This document shows positions 11,060 through 23,467 of a stretch of DNA of 64,000 nucleotides, piece by piece. Within the stretch, counting starts at the first letter, position 1, and every line of letters begins with the position of its first letter. The notes under the pieces were generated by a model. It worked only from the letters and a program-made list of their open reading frames with translations. It made no database searches and was not told where the DNA came from. Location: contig NC_088776.1 in assembly GCF_954871325.1 (NCBI RefSeq), positions 9,307,985 to 9,371,984 of the forward strand, given 5' to 3'. Origin of the DNA: Gordionus sp. m RMFG-2023 (lineage: Eukaryota > Nematomorpha > Gordioida > Chordodea > Parachordodidae). Position numbers and translations under genes: made by a program.

Positions 11060-13600
11060 CTAACGAAGTCAACAAAAAAACATATTCTTCTAAATCTTTT
11101 AAAGCCAATTTATGAAAATATATCTATGTAAGGTTTTTTTAAATTTCATAACTTACTTGTTTTATAATTTTACTTAGGTTTCTTTTGTATACAGAGGGAA
11201 TTGGTATGCCAACTTCTGAAAAAAAATGCAAACGATGACTCTTATTTTATCACTTAAAGCTTGTTATTATGATAAAACGATGCATCTACCCAGTAAGCTT
11301 GTTTGCATCTACCCAGTAACCTAATCCAGTTAAATATGATGCAATTATCTTTAGTAACATAGAAATGTTACAAATATATTTTAAAAAGCTATACTAAATT
11401 TCTTATTTTATATAGTATTTTGTTTGATTTACTAAAATAGTCAATTGGGTATCTCTTATAAGATACTAAGAGTGCTCTTGATAATGTTAAGAAAAAATAT
11501 TAAAAAAAACGTTCATCATTTTTTAAATAAATACTAAATTGATTTTAATTTATACTTAGTCATTTTATTAAGTATATAGGTTTTCTTTGCCATTTTTATA
11601 TATTATATTTTGTACCATAAACCCCCAAAACTTTTAAAAATTGGAAAAAAAGTTTACATTTAAATGAAAGCTTTAATTATTTTACTACTTTTTCTAAACT
11701 TTATGTTTCCTATTTTAATTCTATAAATATGTCATATGATTTAAATATACATTTAATTAAGTTGGTTGGCCAACAAATGTTTCCTCTTATCGTTACATAT
11801 TTTCCAAGGCTACATGCAAAACAATAAATAAAAACATCCTGTTCGTTTTTAAAATAAAGCCTGCTTTTCTAAAATATTATTTACTATAATTTATTTTCCT
11901 AAGTTAAATTATTTCTTTTATACCAAAATTTACTCCTTTTTTTAAAAAAAAATGTCGAAATTGCTAAAATTTACTATAGTATTTTATCTCACCGCTCTAT
12001 TTCTATATTATTCAAGTGGATTAGCGCATACCTATATTACAAGGGGTAATAAAAGTATTTTAATCAGTAATGCCTATATATAACTTTATCAATAGGTCGG
12101 CCCTTTGAATGCCGGCCATATTGCATGATATATTGTCCTAATGGAAATGTGTTGGATAGTAATAGATGCCCAACATGCCAGTGCATCAAAGATCTTATTT
12201 AACAAAAATATATTCAAAATTTTTATTAATCTTGGGTAATATATATTAAAATTATACAACTTTTATATATTAATTTATTGTGTAATATATTATGTTATCG
12301 TTATTGATATTGCTTTAATTAATAAAGTAATGTTTAAAAATTTTTATTATGCAGAACTTCTAAACCTGGCAAAAATAAGAATATAATGCTAGTATTTTGA
12401 AAAAAAATTCCCCATCCGCCTATGCTATATTTTTTTAAAAACAGGCCAGGCCGAGTATATGGGTACTCTACAGGTATCTGAAAAATGAATCATCTTTATA
12501 AGCCTGTTAAAGTTATTTAATAGCAACTTTTTTAAATTTAAGAAATTTAATCTAATTTTAATTAGAAGATTTCTGGAGTCAGTGAAACGGTGTGATATTA
12601 TTCAATATTGTAAAATTTAAACTATTTCTTCGATTGTTATTAATTTTAATCTATATATTATATGTATATGTTATTTTTATATATCTTAATGTTAATTTAC
12701 ATTAAATCATTTTTTTGAGTGCGTTTTTTAAAATTTAAAAATCTGATATTACCAGAAATTCATTCTGGCATGTTTAGAATACTATCTTATCTTATGAATT
12801 GTATATAATTTTGCCATTAATCTATGAATCGCTTATAATTTGTATGGAAAATCTATGGAGGAACTAATGTAAATTATGTTAAGTTCAAAAGTAGGGGAGA
12901 CTGGGGTTAGGTAAACTTATGGGCCTGGCAACTACTTAATCTCATTTTAAAATTAAATAGACTAGAATGTTTAAATTTTATCCTAATATAGCTTTAATTA
13001 CTACGCATCTATAGGTAAAAAATCTTTTGAAATAATTAATTTTTTAAATTTTTTTATGAAAACAAAATTTTGATGTCAACAAAGTTTTAACCCTCTTTTA
13101 TAATTTGAGAAAGTTTTAAGAATATTTATTTTGCTTAGATATTATTTCAATCATGATTAGTCAATTTAGAGCTAGCCGGGCTAGCTAAAACCATATATAC
13201 ATCAATTATGGCAGTTAATATGGAAAATATTTTAAAAACTTGGAGAAAATTTCATGGATGTGTATGATGGGTATCTAGGGAATATGCGAAGAAATCCTAT
13301 CTTTCCTTAAGATCCTTGTTTTTATATGTTCAAAATGTATATTAAATTAACTAAATTTATTTATATAGCACAATTTAAAGGTATTATAAAATTTTGAACA
13401 ATAAAATAATAAAATGATTCTATACGTATCATTATTAATAAATAAAAAGCATTACAATTCAATAAAACTAATTTAGGAATGTCTAACCCCCGCTGTTGGG
13501 GCTTGTTGAGTAAAATTTTCAACTTTTACAAAAAAATAATATTTCAAAAATTTTTAGAAATATTTATAAGCCACCTTGATAGAGTAGAGTTATAGGTATC
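11060..13600 (+). repeat. Tandem duplication unit B carrying an antistasin-like gene
   Basis: It aligns with unit A from TAACGAAGTCAACAAAAAA to beyond CCCGCTGTTGGGGC, with a small local duplication (TGCATCTACCCAGTAA occurs twice at 11281-11322) and an extra block at 11460-11700 absent from A. Coding exon and intron sequence stay closer than the flanks. Confidence 0.75.
11952..12202 (+). CDS. Secreted single-domain antistasin-like peptide, copy B
   Basis: Exons 11952-12045 and 12096-12202 surround a 50-base phase-1 intron nearly identical in length and end sequence to copy A. The signal peptide (MSKLLKFTIVFYLTALFLYY, then SSGLA) is almost unchanged. The mature part reads FECRPYCMIYCPNGNVLDSN, then RCPTCQC and a tail IKDLI. 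All six cysteines are kept, but the Gly before the fourth Cys of the usual DxxGC motif is replaced (DSNRC). AATAAA stands at 12321. It is the closest paralogue of copy A. Amino-acid changes concentrate after the signal exon, which could mean relaxed constraint or diversification. Confidence 0.85.
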
Positions 13601-13763
13601 GATTCATATATTGTTCTTTATAATATCTTAAAAATTAGGAGTTGTAGCCGACTTTGTAAAAATCGGTTCAACTAGCCTCAGTCTCTCCTACATGGCAAAA
13701 TTGCCTGAAATTTATAGGGTAGACATTCCAAACATGATGTAGTACATTTAAATTAGTTTAAAA

Positions 13764-13950
13764 ACTTGCGCAAATAATGATTTAAATGCAAAAAATAGCA
13801 TATTACCGGGAACAACATATGCATAAATCATATGTTAAATAAGTATTTTATTATATACTTGCCCAAATAATGATTTAAATGCAAAAAATAGCATATTACC
13901 TTGAACAACATATGCATAAATCATATGTTAAATTAATATTTTATTATATT
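13764..13950. repeat. 93-base tandem repeat, two copies
   Basis: Copies begin at 13764 and 13857 with ACTTGCGCAAATAATGATTT / ACTTGCCCAAATAATGATTT and include CATATGCATAAATCATATG. They are nearly identical, so the duplication is recent. Confidence 0.9.
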
Positions 13951-13989
13951 AACTTTAACCTAATCAGGTAATTTTTTCATATCGAATAC

Positions 13990-15905
13990 AATTTGAAAAA
14001 AACCTACATATTTTTATATATATTAATGTACTACGTTAGAATCTGTATTATATTGTTGTAATGTAAATATAATTGCTACTTATTTTATTTAATTCACAAT
14101 TTAAAAAAATTTATCATTATTTAAATACTAAAAATTACACATAATATATATATTGAAATAAGTTCCCAAGAGGAACATATAATGTGCGAAAATTAATATT
14201 GTAACGAAGTCAACAAAAAACATTCTTCTAAATCTTTTACAACTAATTCATGAAAGTGAATCTTAGTAAGTTTATTATAATTTCATAACCTACTTGTCTT
14301 ATAATTTTACTTAGTTTTAGTTTGTGTATATAAAGGATATTTTAATAAGTCATGCCCAAATAGGCATATTCCATCTTCTGAAAAAAATATGCAAATGACC
14401 ACTCTAATTTTAGCACCTAAAGCTCATTTTAATGATGAAACACATCTTGACCTGATCCAGTTAATAGGATAAAATTATTTTAAATACATTTAAAACGTTA
14501 CCAAATTAATCATTTTATAGATGAAGCTACTATTTTATTTGATTTACTAAAATGGCCTAACGGTTTGATATGTATGATACTAGTGTAAATAGTTAATAGC
14601 CCTAAAGTTTTCCATCAATAAACAATTTTTTCTTGATAGCCTTATGATTTTAAAATATATAATGCTCCCTCTAAATAAAAAATCTATGGGCGCTCTTGAT
14701 AATGTCAAACGTATTTTTATTAGCCACTTTATTAGTTTAAGTTTACTCTGCCAATTTTATAAAATATATTTTGTTACTTAAACCCGAAAACATAGTATAA
14801 ATTGAAAAAAAGTTAAAATTTAAATGAAGGTTTTAATTTTTACTTTTTCGATTATTTGGTCTTGCTAAAAAAAATTCTTTTGAACTTGTATATGCTCAAA
14901 TTGCTAAAATATATAATCCGAAAAAAATTACCATGTTATGTCATGAATGAAATCTACATCTATTATGTAGGCGAATAAATGTTTTCCTTATCGTTACATA
15001 TTTTTAAATACATGCATAACAATAAATAAAGAACTTGTTCGCTTACTTCCTTTTCCAAAATATATACTATAATTTCTCGCTAAAACATGCTATATTTTCT
15101 ATCTCTCTATATTATTCAAATGGATTAGTACATTACCGATGTTGCAGAGGGTTGCCTCTATATAACTTTATCAATAGGTTATTGCATAGAATATTGTCAT
15201 GGATGCAAAACATATGAATGCATTAAGCCTCAACGTCCTCTACGAACCCAATCATGATTAGATTTTATGAAATAGTAGGAAACTACAGCTCGAACATCAA
15301 TTCACAGAGCCAGGTGCATACCCAGATAGATTATAATTTTTTAAAAAAATCCTCCACTCCGCCCAATGCCTATTTGCTCATTATTTTTAAAATAATAAGA
15401 ATTGCTGATTTATTTGTTTAATCAATTTTATTTTAATATCATATTTAGCTTTTAAATTCATAAATATCATATTTTAAAATGTTAATTAAAAAAATAAATA
15501 AGCCTCTCCCTTCTTTCCATTGCTTTGTCCCACTCCTCTTTTGAAAGATATATCCAAACCACATACACATTTATTCTTTAAAGTCTGAGGGCGTATAAGG
15601 GTGGCGTTATACTTCCATTTATTTTATATATTTACAATGCATAAATATAAGATTCAAGTCGGAAAATATTATTTAAAATAGTATTATCTTTATAAGCCTG
15701 ATAACGTTATAAAATTTAAATTTGGGAAAAATCTAATTAAAGTTTAATTTTATTTATAAGATTTAATGATCCAGAAATTTCGGTATTCCATATTGTAAAA
15801 TTTGAAATCACTTTTAGATTGTTAATTTTAATTCATATATTACGTATATGTTTATATATATATAAAAATGATGTAAAGCTTCCTTCTCTATAACAATATA
15901 ATAAT
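13990..15905 (+). repeat. Tandem duplication unit C, decayed
   Basis: It shares the left-edge blocks of unit A (AAGTTCCCAAGAGG, TAACGAAGTCAACAAAAAA), the CTTATCGTTACAT motif and the 3' flank, but its gene is broken. Its right edge (CTTCCTTCTCTATAACAATATA) recurs at 27485-27512, next to the Ginger-like insertion. Confidence 0.65.
15078..15222 (+). pseudogene. Antistasin-like peptide, decayed copy C
   Basis: By alignment with copies A and B, the signal exon survives as CTATATTATTCAAATGGATT and GTTGCAGAGG, and the intron end ATAACTTTATCAATAG is intact. The start region is disrupted, and exon 2 has lost the middle of the domain: ATTGTCATGGATGCAAAAC joins the third-cysteine region directly to GCKT, so the PNGNVLDSR stretch is deleted. 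It cannot encode a complete six-cysteine domain. Confidence 0.75.
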
Positions 15906-15983
15906 TTCATTTTACCAAATCAGTTCACTTAAAACCACATTTGTTTTATAATAATTATTTTAAGGAATTTTTTAGGAATAAAA

Positions 15984-16228
15984 ATGTCAATTTTTCCAAA
16001 ATATATCGTAATGTTTTTACTGTTAATCCCTCTACTATTCTCAAATGGATTGCCTAGGGATTATGACAATGGTAATTATTTTTATTAATGATGCCTGCAA
16101 ATGTATTCTTAGGTCAAGTCACTCCATGCTTTAACAGTTGCAGCGTACTAAATTGCCCTAATGAACTTGTGGTAAATATAGATAGTAAAGGGTGCACAAC
16201 TTGTAGATGTATCGATTATTTTGATTGA
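15984..16228 (+). CDS. Secreted single-domain antistasin-like peptide, copy D
   Basis: Exons 15984-16071 and 16113-16228 flank a 41-base phase-1 intron. The signal peptide is MSIFPKYIVMFLLLIPLLFS, then NGLP. Exon 2 reads CFNSCSVLNCPNE, LVVNIDSKGC and TTCRC with an acidic tail IDYFD. Six cysteines are kept (C-x3-C-x4-C-x12-C-x2-C-x-C), but the canonical Gly after the third Cys is replaced by Glu and the linker is longer. It is a more diverged lineage than A and B; its signal exon matches the decayed exons at 30222 and 37441. Candidate AATAAA lies at about 16360. It is probably secreted; its target is unknown. Confidence 0.85.
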
Positions 16229-18540
16229 ATCTAATTTTAAAAAGATATTACTTATTATAATATGTGTTGTTTGATTTTGCAAATTGATATCCAAGTCGTC
16301 GTCATTGTAATAATTTGGCGAAAAAAAACCACTTCAATTATTTGTACTGTTATAATAAAATAAATATCGCTTTTAAAATCATTTGAAAAATTAATGATCT
16401 TAATAAGTTTTTCAATTTCATATTTTTCTCTTTGTATATATAAATAGTTGTCATGTTCGTTAGATCCCTTTTAATATTTTATCATTTTTCTAATATATAT
16501 ATAAATAACATACAAAGAATTAGCAAGTTTTATCAAGGTCAAGAAACAATTATCACTTGATCCACTATTCTTCTTAGGTTTATAATGACAGGTATTTTCG
16601 AATATTATTTTTATTAGAATAATATATTTTAAAAGTTTGGAGACACTGAGGGAAAATATTGAAAACTTTTATCAGGAGACTTACCCATTTAGTTATATCT
16701 TTTTTGGTACAATTTATTTTGACAAATTCTTTTGTGTGGAAAAAAAAGAGAACGTGAGAGTTTTAAGTAAAAAAGATAAGCCATTGCGCCATTGCAAGAA
16801 TACAAAAAAATGGGGATAAATTAGTTTTTTTTAATCAAAAACTATCTAAATTCATTTTAAATACAATTATATTTTCCATCAAAATTATTTAATTTAACGC
16901 TTGTGGATTTTTTCTAAAAAAAAATATTATTGAGATCTTTATTAAAATTCTTTATTTTAAGCTTATTATCAGCAGAAAATACAAACATGATTCCGAAAAT
17001 GCGGTACTCAGTTAAAAAAAAGAAAAAAGGGGAGATTATTTCTTATACCATTATTTAATTAAGTAAAAATGATGATGATAATATAAAAAATCATAATATT
17101 AAAAAAAGGGCCTTAAAAACACGAAAGGAGGAAGGGATAATAAAGAAGTATTAATTCATCTAAAGCTATATAAAAGAAATACATGAGGCGTGTCCAAGTG
17201 TTAAATTGTGCGATTTGGTTCGATTTTTAAAAACGCCCCAATTAAGATTTTAGCCAAATTAATGTAAGACTAGAGATTTAGAAAGTAGAGGTCCGAATCT
17301 TTCTGCTATATATGAGCAAAATCTCCGGGTTTACATAATGTTATTTTGGTTAAAATTTTAATCGGGTCGTTTTTGTAAGCCACTAAATAACTAAAATGTA
17401 AGATTAAAAACGAGAAATAACACGCCAAACACTTAAAACAAACTAAAATAGGATGTCCTAGTTCAAATGTTATCTGGGCTAAGCATAAGTAAACATCAAA
17501 AATAAGTTGAACCAGAACACGGTCATAATGCTTAAGTCTTATAATGAATCCCTTGGATATATTCGGTCATTGTTAGCTAACAATACTGTGTCAAACGACC
17601 TAGTGGAAGGCATTGGCTGAGACGTGCCGATATAAAAGCTGATAATATAAATACCCATACCGCTGGCTGATCCCAAGAAGACAATTTATTATTGTAAAAG
17701 AATTAATTAATCAAAGTTTAAAATCTAGACTAAAAACGGGGTTTGAAGTGAATTCAGGTTGTCCGATTCAGAGGGTTTCATGTTCAGGTAAAACAATAGA
17801 AAAGACTTAAAAAAACAATAAATAAACAATCTAAACACAAAATTTTAAACATGTCCGAACAGATTCCCCACAAATGGTTGCCTGTTTTGGTTTCTGGATC
17901 TTGTATGTATTAAAAAAAAATGGTTTCAGTTTGCGATCATAAATTTTTTCTCTTCTGAGGGTTCTAGTAAATAATTTTTTTTATTAAATAGAAAAATGAT
18001 AATAATTTTTAAAATAGTAAATTGTAGGGATTTCATTGATGGGTCCCTAGTTTTTGTTTACTCTAAAGAAAGCTGATCCTTAATTCAAATCATTGGTTAT
18101 CTCAAAAACTTTAATATCTTTATTGCAAACAATATTTTCCCGTGCTCACGGCCTTATATAAAGCTCAGAGAAAAATAATATCTGTTTCTAATTGTTGTAG
18201 CTTGATGAGGATTTCCAAGAGAGAGGAGGGAAATTGGCCTGATCTGACAACTTTCCAAAGAGAATTGCAACATGATATGCTTATTTTTAAGCAAGTTTCT
18301 CAGAAACTACGATAAATATTTATTTTAAAAATTTTAATTTGTTTTTTTCATATCATTTTGAGTCGTTTAGTAATGCATGCATAGCCACAATATAAATTAT
18401 TTTTGGCTAGGTTATGCTTTTATTTTATAAATTAGATAACGATCAAGGAAAACCATATATTATACTTAATTTTTAAATATGATTTATAAGGAATTGTTTT
18501 TCTAAGTATTTATTTTATATCTAGACTTATTTTTTTGATA
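16229..18540. other. Intergenic AT-rich stretch with MITE-like and dispersed repeats
   Basis: It contains the inverted-repeat element at 17216-17385 (separate entry) and a short dispersed block at 17425-17475 (AAAACAAACTAAAATAGGAT) whose complement recurs at 56110-56160, with related versions at 44100 and 53530. The open frame at 16637 has no family resemblance or splice context and is not called. GATAACGATCAAGGA at 18435, upstream of copy E, recurs upstream of copy F. Confidence 0.5.
17216..17385. repeat. MITE-like inverted-repeat element (also 30345-30550 and 48196-48370)
   Basis: The left arm AAAAACGCCCCAATTAAGAT mirrors the right arm, whose complement is AAAAACGACCCGATTAAAAT. The middle has GTCCGAATCTTTCTGC...GAGCAAAAT, matched at 48260-48295. 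Three diverged copies of similar size occur in the window. Class unknown. Confidence 0.6.
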
Positions 18541-18542
18541 AA

Positions 18543-18575
18543 ATGTCAAAATTTCTAAATTTTATGGTAAATATA
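18543..18575 (+). pseudogene. Remnant duplicate of the copy-E signal exon
   Basis: ATGTCAAAATTTCTAAATTT lies 109 bases before the real start of copy E and resembles its first codons. It is followed by non-coding sequence and then a second copy of the flank (AATCTAGATTTTTATTTATT-like). Confidence 0.5.
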
Positions 18576-18651
18576 ATTTTTAAATGATTGCTTACAATTG
18601 TATTTTTTTAAAGTATTTATTTTTAATCTAGATTTTTATTTATTTTAAAAA

Positions 18652-18914
18652 ATGTCAAAATTTTTATATTTTACCGTATTATTTTTGTTGAGCATTCTCT
18701 TTCTATATTACTCAAATGGCTTAGCTCTTAAGGATACGAATGAAGTACGTGGTAGGTAATTATTTTATAAATGACTCTTGTAAATCTATCGATAGATTCG
18801 AATTGCTCTAATCCTTGCCTTCTCTTTCATTGCCCTTACACACGCGAGGAATATAAAGATAACAAAGGATGCACAGCATGCAGATGCGTTGATTATTTTT
18901 ATATAAACCCTTGA
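18652..18914 (+). CDS. Secreted single-domain antistasin-like peptide, copy E
   Basis: Exons 18652-18751 and 18796-18914 surround a 44-base phase-1 intron. The signal peptide MSKFLYFTVLFLLSILFLYY, then SNGLA, keeps the family pattern. Exon 2 gives NCSNPCLLFHCPYTREEYKD, NKGCTACRC and a tail VDYFYINP. The six cysteines fit C-x3-C-x4-C-x12-C-x2-C-x-C with the DNKGC block. The other possible donor, four bases downstream, would give an early stop, which supports the chosen junction. AATAAA overlaps the stop codon (18914-18919). It belongs with copy D by its C-terminal RC(I/V)DYF tail. Confidence 0.85.
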
Positions 18915-19296
18915 ATAAATAAACCTATTTGATGATAGACTTGACGTTGTTTGACTTTGCAAATTTATATTTATATGTCAATAATAATTTATCAATTATA
19001 TATGTATATTTTCATTATATTTAATATTACACTATGTATTTTAAAAAATGTTATACGTGAAAAATACTATTTTTTTCTCTTGAACATTTTAATTTCTTTA
19101 ACCCTTTCATCCACAGAAATTTATGACTTAAAAATCATATTTTTGCACAATTTAAAATATTATATTGAAAATGATGAAGATATATAGTAAACATCTTATA
19201 TAATTTCGTTATAATTTTATTTGTAAAAATAAAAAAAATATTTCATAAGATATTACAAAATTTAGAATGAGACATCTGCTATCACACTGTTCATAT

Positions 19297-20302
19297 GAGA
19301 CCTTCATGGGCCTAGATTTTAGGACCAAGCCCGGCCCAGGCCCATCGTAAAAAAAAACTTTAAGCCCAGGCCCGGCCCGTTTTTAATATTTCAAATAATT
19401 CCCAAGCCCGGCCCAAGCCCATAAAATTATTTTATGTATACTTAACTTATGCTGAAGTAATACTAATAGAAATATAATATTTTATTTAGTAATAATATAT
19501 ATATATAATATTAATAAATGATATAAACAAAATTTTAATTTTATATTTTCAAATTCAAATTTAAAAATAATATAACATCTACAATTTCGTTATTTAAATT
19601 TGTTCTTCTTTCTTCAATAACCCTTTCAATAGTACTGAAATTCCGTTCACTGGAAACATTAGATGCTGGAATTGCATGAATTTTTTTGGCTAATCTTGCC
19701 AATTTTTGCAAGATTTTTTCATGCTTCTTCCACCAATCTAGGATGCAGTCATTATAGTTGATATCCTCTTCATTTAGCTGAATATCCATATATAAATTAA
19801 TCTCATCAGCATCCGTCTCATTATGAAGTATTGTATCATCCTCCCATGAAGACATATCCAATAATGAGGATGAAGCTAAAAATATTATATAGCTAAAAAG
19901 ATTTATAAAGAATAAATTACTGGTAGCTCTAGTAATCCTCGAAGTTTGGCCATCTTTGGGAACATTTTTGGGAATATTCCCTGATTTTCGCTGTTTCTTT
20001 TTTCGCTGTTTCGTGCCCAGGCCGTTGTGTTAAGTTAAGTAAAATTATACCAATTTCCGATTTAAAAAATATATACTCTCCCAAGGTGTATAGGAAATTT
20101 GATAAATAACACTAATAAAATCAGAATGATTTGTTAAATTTATCCTATTAAATATCCTTAAAATAAGCTAAATTTGAATTTAAAAACTTAGGCCCAAGCC
20201 CGGCCCAAGCCCTATTGCAAAAATTTCCAACAAACCCAAGCCCGGCCCAGGCCCGCTAGAAAATTTATAATTAGGCCCTAGCCCGGCCCATGAAGGTCTC
20301 TA
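19297..20302 (-). mobile_element. Internally deleted hAT element (family 1) with exact 8-base target duplication
   Basis: The flanks are GTTCATAT on both sides (19289-19296 and 20303-20310). The right end reads inward TAGAGACCTTCATGGGCC; the left end has the same without the first two bases. Repeated AAGCCCGGCCCAGGCCC-like subterminal motifs fill both ends. At 19541-19861 on the minus strand a frame encodes the hAT dimerisation region: DCILDWWKKHEKILQKLARL, then IPASNVSSERNFSTIERVIE and ERRTNLN. The rest of the transposase is missing, so it is non-autonomous. The exact target duplication suggests a fairly recent insertion. Confidence 0.88.
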
Positions 20303-20532
20303 GTTCATATAAACATATTTATGATTTATCCATGAAAAGGTTAAAAACAATATCTTTTTTTCGAAAGATATAGCGATACTTCACAAACTAAGCACATAGA
20401 TGTAGCAAGGCTTTTTCAAAAGGGGGGGGGGGTAATTAAAAAGTTTCTGGGGCTTCATCTCGGTCACCTTTTTTTTAATGGATTGTGGCCCTTTGCAATT
20501 TGATAACAGAGCACACAAGCAGCGCGTGTGGC

Positions 20533-20667
20533 TTAATCAGTTATTCCAAAAAAAATGTTTGATAATTCAGAGTTATCTTCTACTGAATGTAAGATTAAAT
20601 TTGATGAGCAATTATCGGAGGTATCGTCAGGGTTCAAGGTAAAAGTTAAGGATTCAGAATCACTCAT
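20533..20667 (-). CDS. Possible small acidic exon or ORF, unrecognised
   Basis: The minus strand has an ATG-to-TAA frame of 44 codons, starting MSDSESLTFTLNPDDTSDNC and ending SNIFFGITD. Its composition (many Ser, Asp, balanced codons) is less AT-driven than the surrounding sequence. No family resemblance, splice partner or promoter is visible. It could be a first exon, a transposon leftover or chance. Confidence 0.25.
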   Translation of the reverse strand: MSDSESLTFTLNPDDTSDNCSSNLILHSVEDNSELSNIFFGITD

Positions 20668-23186
20668 TATTTTCCGCCCAAAATATAGATGAATAATTGC
20701 AATATTATTAATAGTTTTAAATATAAAAATATGTAGGAATGATTGCACTTATTAAGAGTTTTTTTTTGAATTAATTAAAAAAATAGTAAATATAAATATA
20801 AATTTGAGTTATAACTGATAAAATACAATTATTTTATATTACTAACTTCCATTTTTTATTATTTAAAGTGAAGTTACTAATTAAGGACGTGTAATCATGG
20901 AATTAATTATATATGTAATTTTCTGCCCAACTTTGCTTCATAGTTAACTAGTAAAATTCTTATGTGGTTCCACAGCCCTTGACTATTGGTCACCAAATAA
21001 ATAGGGTTGTAAAAAAATTGTTAAAAAATTTTTCCTCTAAGAGCAGATGAATTTTTATGAAATTCGGCGCAATAACAATAAAGCCCACTCTGTCCAAAAT
21101 TTTATGAAAAGTCTACCCAGTCACGTACGAATTTTTAGCAATCACATAATCGATATCAAATTTTTTTGCTAATGTCATTTAAGAATCATATATCTCTCCT
21201 ATATGGCTATCAACAGCCGTTTTATAAATCAATTGTGTTTGATATCTGTAATTGTGTATATAACGAGATCATATCACAAATAACTTGTTTTGTAAAATTG
21301 CTTACACCATAATAGGCCTCTTCATCGAGCATTCTCTTTAAAAATAAGAATATCTGAATATTTTGTAGGCATCTAAGAAGTAAATAAAAGACCGAAATTA
21401 AAAATGTATATCTGAACATAACAAATTAATGAAACACAATTTAATTCTGACATTGGAATCTTAAAAGAAAATATAATAAAAATAAAATAGGGTAATAATA
21501 AAAATTGCGTGTTCTCTTCTGAATACAGGTCTTCAATCATGTTTAGAAATTTAATTTGAGAGATGAATAGTTGTTTCATGTAAAAATACAAAATACGATT
21601 TTGAAATAAGAGGGGATTTTTTTGTTTGAATGACAAAAACCATGATTATAGTATCAAAAAATAGATTAGCAGAATTTATAGGATAATTTAAAGCTTTTAT
21701 TTTTTCCGATAAATTTATTTTACATTACATCTCTATCGAAACTAGAGCTAGAGATAAAACTAGAAAGACATGAAGAATGGGATAAATAAGCTTTATTTTT
21801 AGGATTTTTTAATAGTCATAAAGGATACCTTAATATAAATAGAACGGGTAAAATATTATGTTCAATTCATTTTTAATATAGTTCTCATCGGAGAGAAGCA
21901 GATAAAGAAATTAATTAAATACAATATTAATAAATAATCATTTAGGTGCATCACCTCAGGTTCTATCGATAGCAGGCGTAGTATGCAAAGCTTTATGAGG
22001 TAATATTTTTACACTAAACGTGATGAACACGTGATCCGTATTTGGTAACCAAGAGGGGTGTAAAGAATAAGAACCTGCTATAATTGCCTATCAATGGAAT
22101 AGAAAATATCTTGAAATATGTATAGTATAACCATGTATCTCATTTAAAAAAAAGGCTTCCATACATTTCTGTTGAACAAAAATATTGATCTATATTTTTT
22201 TGTCTAGTGAAGAATTTACGCATAATATATAATATTTTATATAGATAGAATACTTAAACCTTAATAATCACAAAAACCCCTAAAATCATATGCAGAATTA
22301 TTTAAAGACGACCATTAAATAATAAACAATAGGAAAGGAATGACTGGCCACATAACAATCATAATGTCTATTATTCCAGAGAAAAATATTTGAAATTTTG
22401 AATAGTTATAGGTTTTTAATATTTACTATAAATAGAAAATATCGTTAAATTAAATCAGGTTGTTAATTGAAACGAATATTGGTTCGGGTTTAGGAAGTGT
22501 TTAGGTAAAAATAATAAATCAGGTTTGGTTTAAGTGTAAATATATTCTATTCTATAGTTCATATTGATGATTAATTGTATAAATAAAATATTAAGGCTAG
22601 TGAACACCGATTATTTAGCCATTCAACACCGAGTACATGACCAGTCATCACCACCATACTGAACATAACTGACAAGAAAAAATGATGCAGCTAAAAAAAG
22701 CTATTAGCGATATAGATTTTATTGTAATTTTATTTTATAGATTAGGACATAACACTCATATTAAATATCTTTGATAACAGTCTTTAGATATTTTGTCTTC
22801 CAGCCAAAACCATGGACATTAATAGCCGATCTCCCCTACTTTACTTATAAAATGTTATAATCTCAAATATTTAATATATATTGCGAAAAAAAAATTAGTC
22901 ATCAAATTTTTAATTTTTATCCCCATAGTTTCATCGAAGCTTTAATAGTACCGGTGAAGGCGTCATTGTATACTTCGTATAATATTTTTTTACATCCACA
23001 TCTTAATACCAATACCAGAGAATGCTAACATTAAAGAGATAGCATAATGTCTAAAAGATAGCAAGCCAATCGAGCGAGCTTTTCATAAAAGTTGGAAATT
23101 TTAATCATTTGGGAATTAAAATATGTTATCTTCTGCTTACTGGTTTATATTAAATCCGAATAATTTCCATATTTTAAAGTAATATC
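20668..23186. other. AT-rich stretch without supported features
   Basis: I find no gene, transposon end or clear repeat here. Open frames at 21222-21636 are AT-driven, lack family resemblance and are not called. Confidence 0.4.
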
Positions 23187-23467
23187 CAGTGGCATAGCTA
23201 TAGGAATACCATCAATATTTATATTTTTCTGGTTTTGATGTTTGTGGAAGGATATTATATTACTATTATTATAAAGTCATTGAGAATAATCTACTAAATT
23301 GTAATAACATATTATTGATGCATTTAAAATGCTCAATATTTCTAGGACTTTTATATTATAAGAAAAACCCGGCCGAAGGCCCGTTAAAGGCGGGTCTGGG
23401 GACTTCGCCTCCCAAGCTTTTATATCTATGGACCTCCTCTAAGGAAATTTTTTTTGCTACGCCACTG
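23187..23467. mobile_element. hAT-type MITE with CAGTGGCGTAGC-like ends
   Basis: It starts CAGTGGCATAGCTATAGG and ends TTTTTTGCTACGCCACTG, the widespread hAT terminal repeat. The flanks GTAATATC and GTAATATT form an 8-base target duplication with one difference. The inside has a GC-rich palindromic patch (GGCCGAAGGCCCGTTAAAGG) and no coding capacity. Confidence 0.85.

Noticed and set aside
15035-15217. Open frame spanning decayed copy C
   Set aside because: It runs through a former intron and out of frame with the paralogues; it is an accident of decay, not a gene.
16637-16819. 60-codon open frame in the cluster
   Set aside because: No signal peptide, cysteine pattern, ATG start or splice context; composition is AT-driven.
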